A stretch of 64,000 bases of DNA. It comes from Balaenoptera acutorostrata (Eukaryota; Chordata; Mammalia; Artiodactyla; Balaenopteridae). The notes under the pieces were generated by a model. The model did no database searches, had not been told where the DNA came from, and was given only the letters and a program-made list of their open reading frames with translations. The position numbers and the translations under genes were made by a program. Positions within the stretch are counted from its first letter, which is position 1. Each line of letters begins with the position of its first letter. This document shows positions 36,207-49,490 of the stretch, in pieces. The stretch is from assembly GCF_949987535.1 (NCBI RefSeq), contig NC_080075.1:40457036-40521035 (forward strand), written 5' to 3'.

Positions 36207-37430
36207 AAAATAAGAAATGTAATAACATTAATGATGAATTTAATCTACTCTAAATGCAAACCAGGAGTAGCAACCTAAAAAAAAATTGTACAACATGCAT
36301 ATGTTCAAAACAAAAAAGAACAATATTAAACTAAAATCAATTTATTAAAATGATGGGATTATGGATATTTATTTCCTTTTAAATATTTCCAGTATTGTCA
36401 TTATGTCAGTTGTGTAATAAATATAAAATGTTTAAAAGACCCATTAAGCTCTAAAATAAAAATAAATCTAAAAGACAAAAAAGTTATATATATATTAATT
36501 TTATTTGCACACTATTCCCAGCACCTCTGACTCACAGAATTTATCCCAACAGATGCCTTCTTCAGGCATTAAACTAAGAATGGTGTAGGTATCAGGGCTT
36601 AAATGTCTCACTCCAAGTTTATTGAGAATGAAATCAATTGGACACCCATTTACCCATTTATTGGACATTTATAAGTACATAGCATCTTGCTGAGTATTGT
36701 CTGTTTACAAAATAACATACTCTTCTTACCCTTAGGTAGCTGCCTAAAATTATCAGGGAGAGACAAGACCGTCACATGGAAAGTTAAATAATAAGGTAAA
36801 ATAATGTTTTAAAAAATCTGCATGTTTAGTATATGAATAAGTGACAAATTCATTTTTCAAACACTCATTGAGGGTCTACTATTTATAAAACTTTATTCTA
36901 AGTGTGGAAATCAGTTAGGTACACTTAAATGTCTGTCACTCCAAAAACAAGCCAAAAAATGGGATGTTTTGAGAAGGAGAAAGGAATTAGGAACCACCAA
37001 TCTATATGAACTGTAGGACATTCCTGGCTTACAGGGACAGATCTCATGTTAAGGGACAATCATTCTGTAGCTCACAGAACTGGAAATACATGCCCTATTC
37101 TTCAAACTGGCTTAGACAGCAGCTATGTAGCATTTTAATTAACTATCACTACTGACATAACTTAAAAGCAGAGATCTGAAATAATGCACTCACTGTAAGT
37201 AGTACTTGTAAGCCAATATTAATCCAAGTTGAACCTATATATAACAAAGTGTCCAATGTTGTATCTAGATTGTAAGGGGAAGGTTGGGTATAACACAACT
37301 GAATTCAGAAATGCTGAAATGAAAATGCTTTAGGAGCAAAGTTCTAATTAGTTAGCAATATGCAGAGAACAAACACTGCTGCCGAGTATTATTTTTTGAA
37401 TGCCAGGACAGAAATTTACACATCAACATT
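36207..37430. other. Noncoding stretch
   Basis: No gene is recognised. A weak MIR/L2-like phrase (CAAACACTCATTGAGGGTCT) occurs near 36858. Confidence 0.45.
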
Positions 37431-37447
37431 AAAAATAACCCTATTTT

Positions 37448-37788
37448 GGGACTTCCCTGGTGGTCCAGTGGTAAAGAATCTGACTTCCAATGCATGGGAT
37501 GCGGGTTTGATCCCTGGTTGCAGAACTAAGATCCCACATGCCGCGGGCAACTAAGTCCGCGGGTCACAACTACTGAGCTCATGCACCTCAAAGAGAGAAA
37601 GAAAACCCGCATGCCACAACTAGAGAGAAGCCTACGCGCCACAACTAGAGAGAAGACTGCACGCCACAAGGAAAGATCCCGCACGCCTCAATGAAGACCC
37701 CGCATGCTGCAACTAAGACCCGACGCAGCCAAAAAAATTAAGAAAAAATAAATAAATAAATAAATAAATAAATATTCTCTCCCCCCCA
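37448..37788 (+). mobile_element. CHR SINE, variant with repeated internal units
   Basis: A perfect 17-bp duplication (AAAAATAACCCTATTTT) lies at 37431-37447 and 37789-37805. The head GGGACTTCCCTGGTGGTCCA is followed by a body with recurrent GCCACAACTAGAGAGAAG units (two adjacent copies) and a related ATGCTGCAACTAAGACCCGA unit. The tail is TAAA repeats ending in a C run (about 37780-37787), which is odd for a SINE tail. Confidence 0.95.
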
Positions 37789-37805
37789 AAAAATAACCCT
37801 ATTTT

Positions 37806-40800
37806 AAATCAACCTCTAGTTTATATATCTAAACTATCATAAATATTATTAAAGAACATCTGGTAACTATTCTTGATCAAATAATATTTCTACACTTCTC
37901 TATTTTAATAACATAAATATAAACTATATATTTTAATTATTCTATAAAGAAAAACTTAGTCATTTGCATATATATTAAAAGGTCATTAAAAATTGATCTC
38001 TTACAAAGCTTAATTAAACTAACTACAAATTTGTTACCTAACAAACTTGATGTCAGAACTTAAAAAATTTTTACACTTATTTCCAAATAATTATAATTTA
38101 CATTTTTATATTGACCATCTTTCAAAATGAAACTAAAGCATTTCACAGCTTATATTATTCAATAAATCTATTTGTTTAAAATATTAGCAATTTTAAACAA
38201 TTTACAATTAACTGAGGTTTTAAACTTGAGTGTATAGCTAGTACACAGACATGATCTGAAGCAGGTGATCTTGTACACTGAACTTAAATGAATAATCCAG
38301 ATGTGGCTGTTGGATATTCTGACCTTGTTTTGTTTTGTTTAATTACTATCAAATAATCAACCTCAATAAAACAGATATTTACCTATTAAACCTTTGATTA
38401 CAAATATTTTTTCTTACAATAAATAAAAGTCCATTTTTCTAAAACAGCTGAATTATGTTCTATTTGAGGAGATACAAAAAGCAAACGTTTAAAATGTTAT
38501 CTCAGTTGTCCACATGAAACATATAATGTTATAAACCAATGTTACCTCAATAAAAAATAAATTAAGAAAAAATCATGTTACCACATACATGCAAATACTT
38601 TAAGTTGGCAGGTAGAACTTTAGAGTGGGGATCAGGAAAATGAACGAAAGTGAGTAGTTTGCTACTAATTAGCAATACGACTTTGGACTAGTTATTAGAT
38701 CATGATACCTTAGTTTCCTTATCTGTAAAATGAGGGAGAATTTTATGATTTCCAATCTTCCTTCTAGCTCTAAGTTTCTATGATTTGATTATTTGAATTA
38801 AGAAACCCATATCTGCATTAGGAAACTAGGTTCTAAAGTAATAGAATAACGTGATAGTGGGTTATAAAACTTAAGGAAAACAACAAAAATATTACAACAC
38901 TAATTTGAAATATATGAACTATTAGAAAGCAATGCTTTCAAGATAAACAAAACCCAGGAGCAATAGTTGCATATGCCTGTGATCATTCAATGGTGGTACG
39001 AACAACAAAGTTTACAAAACAGGATAGTTCATTTAAGGGTACCACTTGAAGAAATATTTAATTTACAAAACCAGAAACTATTGACAAGTAACAAGAGAAT
39101 TATACCGAAATATTTTACATCTTACTTTACAGAGTCCTGTTACACTCTGTAAAACTCACATGTAGAAACTAAAAATATTTAAAATGAATGATCACTAAAA
39201 CTACAACATAATAAAAGTGTGTATAGGGATAAAGCCGATTTCTTTTAATAACACACTACCAGCCACATAATGCTTACAATGAGTTAACATTATTTTCTGT
39301 AAAATTGTGAAATTCTCTGAAGATTTAATGTTCAAACATGCCACCATCAAGCACCTAATAAAATACAACTTTAAATAAAAGTAAATAATTTACTTCCTAT
39401 TACTAATCTGATACAGGTATTACTGGAGTCCAATTTTCTTTCAAAGGTGTATTTTTTCAAAGAACATCCAGCCCCCCAAACATTATTTAAAAAGCAAAAG
39501 AAAAATTAAAAAAAAAAAACCCTTGTGTTAGAAATTGTCCCAGGACTATATTTTGGCATTTTTAGCAACCTGACAAACCACTCTGTTTGCTTTCTTCTGC
39601 CAATACAAATCAAGCCAAGAAGCAGTTTCTTCATTATTTCATTCAGTGTCATAAGACTACACTATGTTAGGGTAAAGGTCAATCATCAATAATGCATGCT
39701 GTTGCTACAGTTGAAATATAAATGTTCATCTGGGCCCTGTTTCAAAGGCTGGCCCATTGTAACCTATTTAATAAGACCTATAAAACTAGGAGGATGTGGG
39801 AAGACCAAAAAGTATAAAATACCCTTTTCCCACTAAACTTTGTTTGCCAACATCCTATAGAAAATTAAAGAAGGTACTTCGAGAACTTTAGGTAGTTGGC
39901 ATCAGAAAGGTTTTTTTTTTCCTAGTAGCTTTAACAATTTCATGTTTTAAAAAAATTTGCAGGAGTGCTACCCAGCAGGCATCTATGACAGCATCATGAG
40001 GTTTCAGGTTTAGTGTGAGTGGCTGCATAAAGTTGGACACTGACAGTTTTGTATACGCTGAAAGGCACCAGGATGGAACGCCATATTCAGCAATTGGGTA
40101 TGAGATTGCAGTGCAGTGGGTTGGAAGATGTATGCATTGGCACTCTGTGTGGAACCAGTAGGCTTGCTGAAAAGGTTACTGCAGTCTTGACTTTGGCAGC
40201 TGTCTTCTTTAAGTGATCATGAAGAGTTAAGAGTGAGATCCAGAGTTAAATCTATGAAGATCAGAAGTCGTGCATGTTTGAAGCACTGCCTGTCCTTTGT
40301 AACATTAAGTCAGAAACAGAAGCATGGAATAGTCTTGTGGGTGAGGAGGGGGCGGGGGGCTTACATAACTGAGAAAGTGTCACATTTTAAAACACTCAGG
40401 TAATTTAACTCTCAACTTTCAGGGTGGCATTTAAGTTAAACCGTCAGCCAGTGTAATTATGTAAATGGAAGAAGCAACTTTGTAATATGTAAGTATGAAT
40501 ATCACCAGGTTAAGAGCCCCAAGCTCTTTGTCTACTATATGTCTGTGTCTTTCCAATGTACATTCTGAATCCTCTGCCTCCAAAAGCAATTTGTGATGAC
40601 TACTCAGTCTCAAGGAACACTTTTAGGCAAGGACTAAAAACTACTCTTAATACTACTAAGGACTACTCTGTGCTACTGTTCTTGACTGGATTTATAAAGG
40701 AAAGGCAATGCCTCAAACATGTACAATTTCTGGCCTTCACGTGTGATGCTGGATCTCACTCTTAACTCTTCACAAACACTTAAAGAAGACAGCTATCAAA

Positions 40801-43174
40801 GTCAAGCCACTTCCACAGGACATATTCTTTTTGCAGTGACTGCTCCCACTTTTTCCACCACCACTAAATCAAATTTTTCTCATCAGAGCTAAAATATAGC
40901 AAGACAGAATTATTCATGCACATGAGTGGTGTTTCACATATCTGTGTTGCAGCACCTAATACAGGATCACAGCATGCCTTCAACATTTTCAATTAGGTCC
41001 TGAAATCATATGATTCTATTGGTATAGATTAAATACTGCATAGGTTTTTGCTAGAGATCACCCTATTAGTGGACCTTCAAAAATAGGTACAAAGAACTAA
41101 ATACAAAGTTAAGTAAAATAATTTCTTAGTAATAAAATAGAGAATAGTTGTTTTTAATTAAAGATAGGCCAAAAAAAAAAGCCTCTTAAAAGCAAGCATG
41201 ATAAAACTGAAAGGAAAAGTATATAGTTAAACTGGAATTTCAAGCTTCTAGATTCTAAAAAGAGAGTTCTTTTAAGCATTCTGATCTTTTAAAAAACTAA
41301 AGTTAGATATTCTTTTTACATAGGAAAAATTCATGATTATTACTCTAAATGATAGATGAACAGACATATGCAACACCCCTCCCCACCTCCATTATTAAAA
41401 TTTATTTTTAAAATTGGGATAATTTGATCTTTAAGAAGGGCATATCACAAACACATATTAATCATGACAACATATCCTAGTGGGCAGAAGTTGGTTAATT
41501 TAAATAAGAGGAAATCAACAAATATTTGATATCATAAAGAAAAAGTCCATATAAACCCTAAAAAATAAACTTTTCAGCAGCTAGAGTATTTTTAAGCAAT
41601 GTTGAAGAATACTACAGAATTATTCTATAATTATAAAAGTATTCTTAGCACGTGAAAGAAAACGATTCTAAACTACTTAATTTAACGAGAGGCATTCTTT
41701 AAAAATCCTTTTTCCTGGCACTAAAACTAAACTGTCACTAAAAGAAAAGCAGAAAAGATTCCCCAAAAGCCCTCAATCTAAAATACAATTAGTATTCTGA
41801 AGTAAAGAAACCATCCCATTCCATCCCCAAAATCATAACCTTAAAGAGTTGCTACTTAAATATTAGCCAGTGCTCTGTGAACCATTTTATATTAAAATTG
41901 GATAGTTCTAAACGTCACACATATAAAAAGTATTGTTTGACACAGTGCCATTTTGATGATAAATTGCAATCTATAGCTCAAATAATTCTACCCAGGGATT
42001 AACATTTCAGAGGCTGAGCCAGAGATTATGTGTGTGGATCTTGAATTTCATCATCTCCCTTTGGCACAATAGCTTATTCTTCCTTTTTTCATCTATTCTT
42101 TCATGAAGGGTCAGGAAAGCTTAGCCTTGCTGTTGCATTCATTTCATCTCTACATTAACCAGATACCTTGCAGTCTTTAGTTCTTATGTGTTATTCCATT
42201 ACAAATGCTATACTGCGCTATAGTACGGCTAATGAGGTTTGTACCAAATCAAAGGGTGCCATCAAGTGGTTATAATACTCTAAACAGCATTACACTAAAT
42301 GACTATTCCAGATAGACTTTCTTCAATATAAACAAACTGTGCCAATCCTCTATGAAAGAACATATTACTGGGGGTAAGGAATGGGGAACTAACCATATTA
42401 ATTTTTGTTCTTTATTTCCTATCCTTCAGGGATTGCTTTTCTGCATGTTACATTTATGAAGTACAATTTTAGTGTCAAACTTAGGATTAATATTTATGTC
42501 AGCAGATTATCAAATGATATTTATTAGGCAAAACTCAGGCTTGACAGCGTTATTGTGAATTAAATTTATCCACCAAAATTCATCACTAGATTAATAGGAG
42601 CTTATTTCTGAAAATAAGCAAATAATAGTGCACATACTTAAAGAAAGACAGTGTCTTGTCAGATCTATTTCTTATTACTAATGAAAAACTGCAAGGCTAT
42701 GAAATAGAGCCAGTATTATTTGATCTATTTCATGCAGCCATTCATAAGGTCTAACAAGGAACCTAGCAGTTGGTGTAAGAATGTATTTTCGGATACTTAG
42801 AAAACTTTCAACAGTCTATTCAACAGGCTACAAGGGTCATTTAGAGTTTTGAAGATAGGAATCTAGAACTGCTCTTAGAAAACACACACAAGATAACATG
42901 TAATTCAAATGGGCCCACTCTGCAGAGATGGCTAAACTGCTGCTGCACTGAACCATCCTATACCACCAGGGAAATCTTACACATGGGTTTAAAGCATCTT
43001 CATAACTATATACTTAATTCTGCTGCAGAGAAAGTAAATTATTCAAGTTCAAAGATTACACAAGATGTAGAAAAGTAAATCATAAAAGCTAACTTGCTCT
43101 TTAGAAGATTTAATGAGCAATACTAATAAGGTAGCAAGCTCCAGGCAAAACTAAAGATCCCTATGACGGCAGTC
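37806..43174. other. Long noncoding stretch
   Basis: No gene is recognised. A MIR fragment is listed separately (38620-38790). A somewhat more GC-rich patch around 39960-40200 has no recognised identity. Open frames of 60-70 codons here have no domains. Confidence 0.45.
38620..38790 (+). mobile_element. MIR/MIR3 SINE fragment
   Basis: It contains GACTTTGGACTAGTTATTAG, CTTAGTTTCCTTATCTGTAA and TTCCTTCTAGCTCTAAGTTT, the standard core and 3' text of MIR3. Confidence 0.82.
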
Positions 43175-43665
43175 GTTATTTTCTACAGAGCTGATGCAGA
43201 TTGTCTACAAAAATATTTCTCATCACACACTTTCTTCCAGAGCCTTGCCACTCTCCCATCAAGTGGTGGAGTCTAATTCCCCTCCCTCTGAACCTGGGTA
43301 GGTTTATGACTGGCTTGTGGCTAAGAGCGTGGGGAAGTAACACTGTAACTAGCGAGGTTAAGTCAGAAAAAGGTGATGCAACTTCCACTTGGAGAGCTGG
43401 AAGAGTCACTCCTTATGTTTCCAGCTGCCACAAAAGCAGTCTGACTGCCCTAAAAGAAATCCAAACTAACCCACTCAGAGAGATGAAAAAAGCAAGGCCT
43501 TGAGACTACATGAAATGCAAAAGCCCTCTTTCCCTGCACTCCAGCCTCATGTTCTAGCCCCAAACACCTCAGACCACTGCATCCTAAAAGACTCCAAGCT
43601 ACAACTGCCCAGCTAAGCCCTTCTTAAATTCCTGACCCACAAAAACTGTGAATAACTTGGACAAT
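43175..43665 (+). mobile_element. MaLR LTR of MLT1 type
   Basis: It shows CTTGCCACTCTCCCATCAAG then GGTGGAGTCTAATTCCCCTC, a CTGGAAGAGTCACTCC block, and near the end CTGACCCACAAAAACTGTGAA. These are MLT1 LTR landmarks in order. Plus- and minus-strand open frames at 43176-43503 fall inside it and are not genes. Confidence 0.78.
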
Positions 43666-44189
43666 GACTACAATGAGCACAAGTGGCAGAAAATGATCAT
43701 TAAGTTCCAGAGGACAGTCAGCAGACTTCAACCTGCAATGCTTACAACAGCACTTAGATGGTTACATAGGGGAATGCAATAGGCATAATTATTGCCCAAG
43801 AAGCTTGGAATACAGAATGGTAACAATAAGCAGAAGATCAGAAAATTGAGATCTCCATCTCTGAGGAGAGGAAAGAATCTATGAGGAAAGAATTATGTGG
43901 GTTGGAAAGAAGGAAAAATGTTTAATTCTTATGTTTCATTTTGGGCAAGGAGTCAGATGTCCTGGAAAAGACTGAATTGGTGATGCAAGATCTTAGCACA
44001 GAAGTAAAGTTTAAAACTATTTTAGGACAATCCACATAAAAATACCAGAGACCAATGTAAGAGAAAGTAGGTTATATCAGAAAGGTAAAAGAAAAGACCA
44101 AGCCTTGAGATATGTACTTTAATAAGAAAAAGAAAAAAAAAATTTATTTAAAGGAGTCTGACTTGGAAAAAAATCATTCATACATGCAA
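43666..44189. other. Noncoding stretch
   Basis: No gene or clear repeat is recognised. An A-rich run (AAGAAAAAGAAAAAAAAAAT) lies near 44124-44143. Confidence 0.45.
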
Positions 44190-44544
44190 CTGCCTTTTGT
44201 TTATATCTTTTCTCCCCACAACCTGTCCTCAACCAATTCTTCCCCTGTGTTCTCTCTATTCCTTAAGAATAACACGAGCATCCAAATATTCAAATATTCA
44301 AACTAGAAATCTGGAAATCACCCTAGACTCCCTGACCTCCCTCAACCCTCAGAACGGATTTAGAATACTAAGAACACCACCTTCTAACCTATTGAATCTC
44401 TCTTTCTTCTTCTCTGTCTGCACCTGCTTATGCCACTGTCCTAGTTCAGGCCCCTGGATAACTGGATTAATTGCCTATCTGATCTTCAGCCCTTCAAAAC
44501 TTAATTCATTCTCTATAGCAATATTTTTTTCAAACTGTAGGCTA

Positions 44545-44740
44545 TGACCCCTTAGTGGATCATGGAATCAATTTAATGAGTTGCAAAATCAATTTAGTGG
44601 CTTGCAACCAGCTTTCTAAAACATCAGGAAGAAATACTAGGGTGCATCCCACAATAGACTAAGACGTGTTTCATGAATCTTTTCTTTTTGCTATATATAG
44701 GTGCCTATGTGTGTGTACTGGATCATAATGCGAAATGTAT
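44545..44740 (+). mobile_element. Old DNA-transposon-like insert in L2, family uncertain
   Basis: AAATCAATTTAGTGGCTTGCAACC followed by ACTAGGGTGCATCCCACAAT and ATGCGAAATGTATTTATTAG is a recurrent mammalian repeat text that I cannot name with confidence. L2 text lies on both sides. Confidence 0.5.
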
Positions 44741-44819
44741 TTATTAGTGCTAAACACTGATCTTTCAAAATACAAGTCTGATCATTTTACCTCGCTACTT
44801 AAAACTTTTTTATACCTTA

Positions 44820-44930
44820 CTAGATAGCTAACTAGAATCATGAATCAGAATCACACAGGGTCTAAGCAAATTTGTCTGTTTTACTAGACCAATAGGTGAT
44901 TCTGATGGGCAGCCAGATTTGGGACCCAGA
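44820..44930 (+). mobile_element. MER5-like fragment in L2
   Basis: GAATCAGAATCACACAGGGT and AGGTGATTCTGATGGGCAGC are the MER5 signature. It separates CTTAAAACTTTTTTATACC from GGATAAAGTTCAAAATC, which are adjacent in L2. Confidence 0.65.
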
Positions 44931-45483
44931 GACCCTTGGGATAAAGTTCAAAATCTTTCATACAGCATACAAGGCCAGCCACAATCTGGTCCTTGCTCAT
45001 CTTGGTAGTGTCAACCCCTTCTGCTCTCCATTTTGGGTATGCAGCTGTAGCAAATTTATCTCCGTACCTTTACCAAGGTTGTTTCTTCTGTCCCTACCCC
45101 AGACTCTAACCTCCTCATACAACTTTATCTTGTGGGTAAACTTTTGAAAGTCTTTCAAGCCACAGTTCATAAGTGCTCTCTAAAGCGTTCCCCATGTCTC
45201 TGACAGACACAACCACTCCTTGACAACCTCGATGGACCTTCCACCTGCCTCTTTTCTAGCATTATCATTGTAGTCCTATCATTTGCTCATAGATCTGCCT
45301 CTCTGACTAGACTGAAAACTACTTGAGAACCAAAACCTTGTTTATATCCCCAAAGTCTAGGAAGTAAATGTACAATCAACTTTATAGTACCCAGTATAAT
45401 GAAGCCCAAAAACATTCATTCTGTGACCCATTAATAGGATAATAATGGTCTCTTTTACAAAGAGTTTAATCCTACTCTCCTTT

Positions 45484-45725
45484 GGTTGTTGTTGTTGTTT
45501 TTTAAATTGAGATATAATCGACATACACCATTGTACTGGTTTTAGGTGTACAATGTAATGACTTGTTATATGTATATATATTACAAATGATTAGCACAGT
45601 AAGTTTAAACATCCATCACCACACAGTTACAATTTCTTTTTCTTGTGATGAGAACTTTTAAGATCTTAGCAACTGTCAAATACACAACACAGTATTGTTA
45701 ACTATAGTCACTGTGCTGTATACAG
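45484..45725 (-). mobile_element. LINE-1 3' UTR fragment, antisense
   Basis: Plus reading gives a TTG/T-rich start, then AATTGAGATATAATCGACAT, TTTTAGGTGTACAATGTAAT, AAACATCCATCACCACACAG and TTAACTATAGTCACTGTGCT, the reverse of an old L1 3' end (L1MA-like). Confidence 0.82.
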
Positions 45726-46220
45726 TTTGAAAAGCAAAAAAAAGGCCAGTAGAAAAATAATTTTGGAAAATATCTATAGTAAAAGAGCTTGGAAGGCATA
45801 TATTGTTGATTGCTTTGGTTAAAGAAGTTTAATATGTATTCAGATAATGTAAATAAAGCCTATGATTTCTAGTGATCTAATTAAGAGTTTTATACCTATT
45901 GCATGCCATTTGACCACTTTCCTAAACTTCTTCTTAAGCTTAATGAGAAATGAGAAATTCTTCAAATTTATTTTACTGATTGATTTATTTCCAAATTGAC
46001 TCCATTTTCAAAAGAATGCAATAATTCAGGTTTTATAAAATCAGAGCCATTAATTCAGGACAAAAACAGGAAATGAAAGGAAAAGCAAGAAGAAAGTTAT
46101 CTCAAGAAATTCTGCCTAAAGAAAGTGGCAATGGAGTACCTCTCCCTAACTCACCATTCCCATTCCCCCACCCCCTAAGGACAGCTCTGTGCTTCTTAGC
46201 AAGCAGTGCTTATATTTAAG

Positions 46221-46240
46221 TTACATACATATATATGTGT

Positions 46241-46273
<33 letters not shown>

Positions 46274-46291
46274 ATGTATATATACATATAT

Positions 46292-46323
<32 letters not shown>
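46221..46323. repeat. Compound microsatellite (TG)n-(TA)n-(CA)n-(GA)n
   Basis: About 15 TG units are followed by an ATGTATGTATATATAC block, a short CA run and about 12 GA units, ending GGTATAAAGAG. The open frame on the minus strand here (repeated Thr-His and Ser-Leu) is a microsatellite artefact. Confidence 0.95.
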
Positions 46324-49244
46324 GTATAAAGAGAGAATTGTTCTCCTATTAAGCCATTCAACAAAAACTTAACATATTCAACACATAACTTTCCTTTCAA
46401 CATAGTCTCAAGTGTTCTGACAAGTCTAGTTTATTCTAATGATTTGGCTGAAATAATCAACAAATGCCACAAGACAATTCAGATTGCCAGGATCTGAAAG
46501 GTAAATAACTCCAGGAAAAAAAGGTATTCAAGGAAATAACAACAAATTGCTCCTCCTCTAGCTACAAACTGTCTGAGGATATACTATATGTAAGTAGCTC
46601 TTTTGTTTAAAGTTTGCAAAAAGCAACTTGGAAGGATGATAAACTATAAATATCTTCATTATTGTGGTCCTTATGATCTCAATAACATGGTAATATAGCT
46701 AGGCCCCACAAGATTCAGGAGATGAGGAGTTTCTACCCTTGATTCTGATGTTCTTATACAACTTAAGAAATATCTTCTCATTACCTCCATTTCTTAGTAA
46801 TGAAATACCAACTACTGTCAACCAAATTTCAAAGGCAAGACAAGAAGAGGAGTTAACAAAGCTTCTGTGTATTGCTCAGAGTTTCTCCAAAATAATTTTT
46901 ATTTAAAAACAAGTCTGTCTTAAGGCAAAGAAGAATATTCTTTAAGCACTGAATTATTTTAAACTAAAGTAGCATATTAATCAGAACAATGTTTTATCAT
47001 GTCATTGAGCATAAGATTGTTATTATAAGACACCGTATTTCAATAGTTGCTAGTTGACACAATGCTGATAAAAATCAACCATTATACCCAATTTATGTAA
47101 AACCACAGAGACATGCTACAGAAAAATGAGTCATTAAATTCATGATATAAAACATTAGTCACTATAGTATAAAGAAAATAGTATCACAAAAAAATTTTTT
47201 TAGAGGGAAATCAGGTATTAAAAGACAAAAAAAATGGGTAGGATAATAGATTATTCACAGAGAATTGTGAAAATCTTCTTTTCTGGAGAGCTTAGGGGTG
47301 TTAAAGTACTAGGACAGTTTTGTATGCTCAAACTGGTAACTTTCCACAACGGAGCTGAAGCACACAGGTAAATTTTGTTTCTCTAATCAGTTATGCATCT
47401 CTCTTACAATGTCAGCAATTCCATTTTAACAGAATATAATTCATGAAAATATTCCATTTGCTCTTCTGTCAGTACAAATGCACCTACATCCAATTACATA
47501 ACGCAAAGTTCCAATTCTATACAAAGAAATAATTTAACTTAGATGTTTACGAGTCTGTATTTGTAATTCACTTCATGGTTGTCTTTGAGCAAAAATTTAT
47601 GTAGGCGCTTTCAACATATTATCTAAGTCTTTTAAGGTGGCTGATGTGGCAGAAAACTAGAATGCCAAAAATCCATTCCATTATAAGACAAAGGAAGTTT
47701 TATTTACATGTTACTGAGAGAATAGAAAAGAGAGACAAGTGAAAGTAGCAAACTGAAAAATCTTAAAACAAATACTTTTCTATTAAAAGTCTGGAGTGTC
47801 ATTAGACTCCTACTGTAAAATAATTACCAAGTCTCTGTTCTAATGTCTTTCATCAGGGGAAAAAAGGCCTCATGCAGATTCATAACATCTTGTATTTGGC
47901 AGTATCTTTTACTGCTGAATTTCTATGAATAAACATGTAAAAAATTGCTCAAATATACTGCTGGTTTTAAATATCTCTGGTGTAGTAGTAGGGGTTTGTT
48001 TTGATAGCTGACTGTCTTGTTTATCAGCTTCCTCCCTCTAGCTGGCAAAAAATAGAATTGAAAGCAACTCTGGTTGTCTTTCTCTCTTACTCATCTATGT
48101 GAAAGGCATTTGAAGGTAGTAGCTAGCAGGAAGTAAGAAGAATAAACTAAATGGCTCTAGCAATTTAGAAGACAGACTGCAGTATACTACTGTGACCCAA
48201 TAATAACTACAAAAATTATATGCCATCAAATTCAGTTGGTATAAAGTTCAGACAATTTTTTAGTTTATAGAAACTAGAATGTGCAAGGCTGTGGTATTTT
48301 CCTTAACTCCCAGAAGTCATCTTTTAGTCAATTTATACTCATCTCCACGGACAGATAGTTGTTGGAGATACAGTAATCATCCACTAAAATACTTTCTATT
48401 CCAGTATCAATTTTAAACAGAAACGTCTATTACAATGCAAAAAAATATTATGTTACTGTTCTACTTCCTTTAGTTTTAAGGCTTCTTGATGAAATGTACA
48501 TATTAATTCAAACCTCTAACAAATTTAAACTTTAAAATATTACTCAAAAATGTTATTTGGGGCTATAAGCTAGTGCCTTCCATTCACTGTCTACAAAAAG
48601 CATAGTAGGTTAAAGAAAATAAGATAAAAGGGTAACTACTATCTAAAGTTACAAAGTAATAGAATGGGTTATCCACATGAGAGAGGTTTTCCTGATTGAA
48701 TCATGTCACTCACCTATTTTTCAAAAATTGTGAAAACACCCAGTAGTCCTTAAATTGTTCTGGGCAAAGATTTCATTGAAAATCTGGTTGTTGTTTGTTT
48801 GTTTTTTAAGGAACTTCATACACAAACTCTTACTACATTTTAAAGAAATCTCAATCTTCTGAAGTCCACCCGTGTAAGAACCCCTAGGGGTCCCAAGATT
48901 CATGGTTAAGAGCCATCAATGTGTGTGACAGAAAGCTGGCTATGGCATCTATCACCAGTGCAGGCTACTGCCTGTCTACTGAGGGAAAGATGATTTCACA
49001 GATCCAGATAGTAGGGTAAGTGATTCCATATTTCAATACACACCCTTTTTGAAACCTTCTGCTTAAAAAGACCTGTTCTTTGGTCAAGCATTATCAATTC
49101 CAAACCTGGTATTCATGAGTTTCCACACCTGTTTTTTAACCTAATCAATTAATTAATTCCCTTATTCCCCCAAGTATTCCTTTTATTATTCCTAATAATA
49201 AAAAAAAGTTTATTATTTTCCGCTCATTTGTAAAGTCTCTCTGC
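46324..49244. other. Noncoding stretch
   Basis: No gene or clear repeat is recognised in nearly 3 kb of AT-rich sequence. Confidence 0.45.
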
Positions 49245-49490
49245 TGTTTATTATTAGCATGTATTGAATTCTTACTATATACCAAGCATTATGCTAGATC
49301 CTTTTTATGCCTTTAATATCTTTAATCTCAGCTATCATTTTGTAAGATATCTCAGTTTTACAGATGAGAAAACAGAGGTTCTGAAAGGATAAATAAGTAT
49401 AAAGTCCAAATTTACACTGCTAATAAGTATGATTCAAATCCAGGTCTAACTGAGCCTTTGAGCCTTTGGCCTTGCTTTTCCCACTCTCTA
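49245..49490 (+). mobile_element. MIR SINE
   Basis: Landmarks in order are TTCTTACTATATACCAAGCA, TCAGTTTTACAGATGAGAAA, ACTGCTAATAAGTATGATTC and AATCCAGGTCTAACTGAGCC. Confidence 0.85.

Larger units (their letters stand above)
44190..45370 (+). mobile_element. LINE-2 element, carrying two nested DNA transposons
   Basis: L2 3'-half text is spread over the interval: GAAATCACCCTAGACTCCCT, CTAACCTATTGAATCTCTCT, then AAGTCTGATCATTTTACCTC, GATAAAGTTCAAAATCTTTC, AAGGCCAGCCACAATCTGGT and finally CTAGACTGAAAACTACTTGA. Two blocks interrupt it (about 44545-44740 and 44820-44930). Frames at 44197-44547 and 44896-45147 are chance openings in pyrimidine-rich L2. Confidence 0.8.

Noticed and set aside
37560..37720. 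Regularly spaced repeats that could suggest a CRISPR-like array
   Set aside because: The recurring ACAACTAGAGAGAAG units are the internal units of a CHR SINE body. Spacing is irregular, and the context is a mammalian genome.
40020..40200. Slightly GC-richer patch that might be an exon or processed pseudogene
   Set aside because: No open frame with a recognisable product, no A tail and no target duplication could be seen.
44197..45147. 116- and 83-codon plus-strand frames
   Set aside because: They fall in pyrimidine-rich LINE-2 sequence and have no splice or domain support.
46221..46403. 60-codon minus-strand frame rich in Thr-His and Ser-Leu
   Set aside because: It is a translation of the compound microsatellite.
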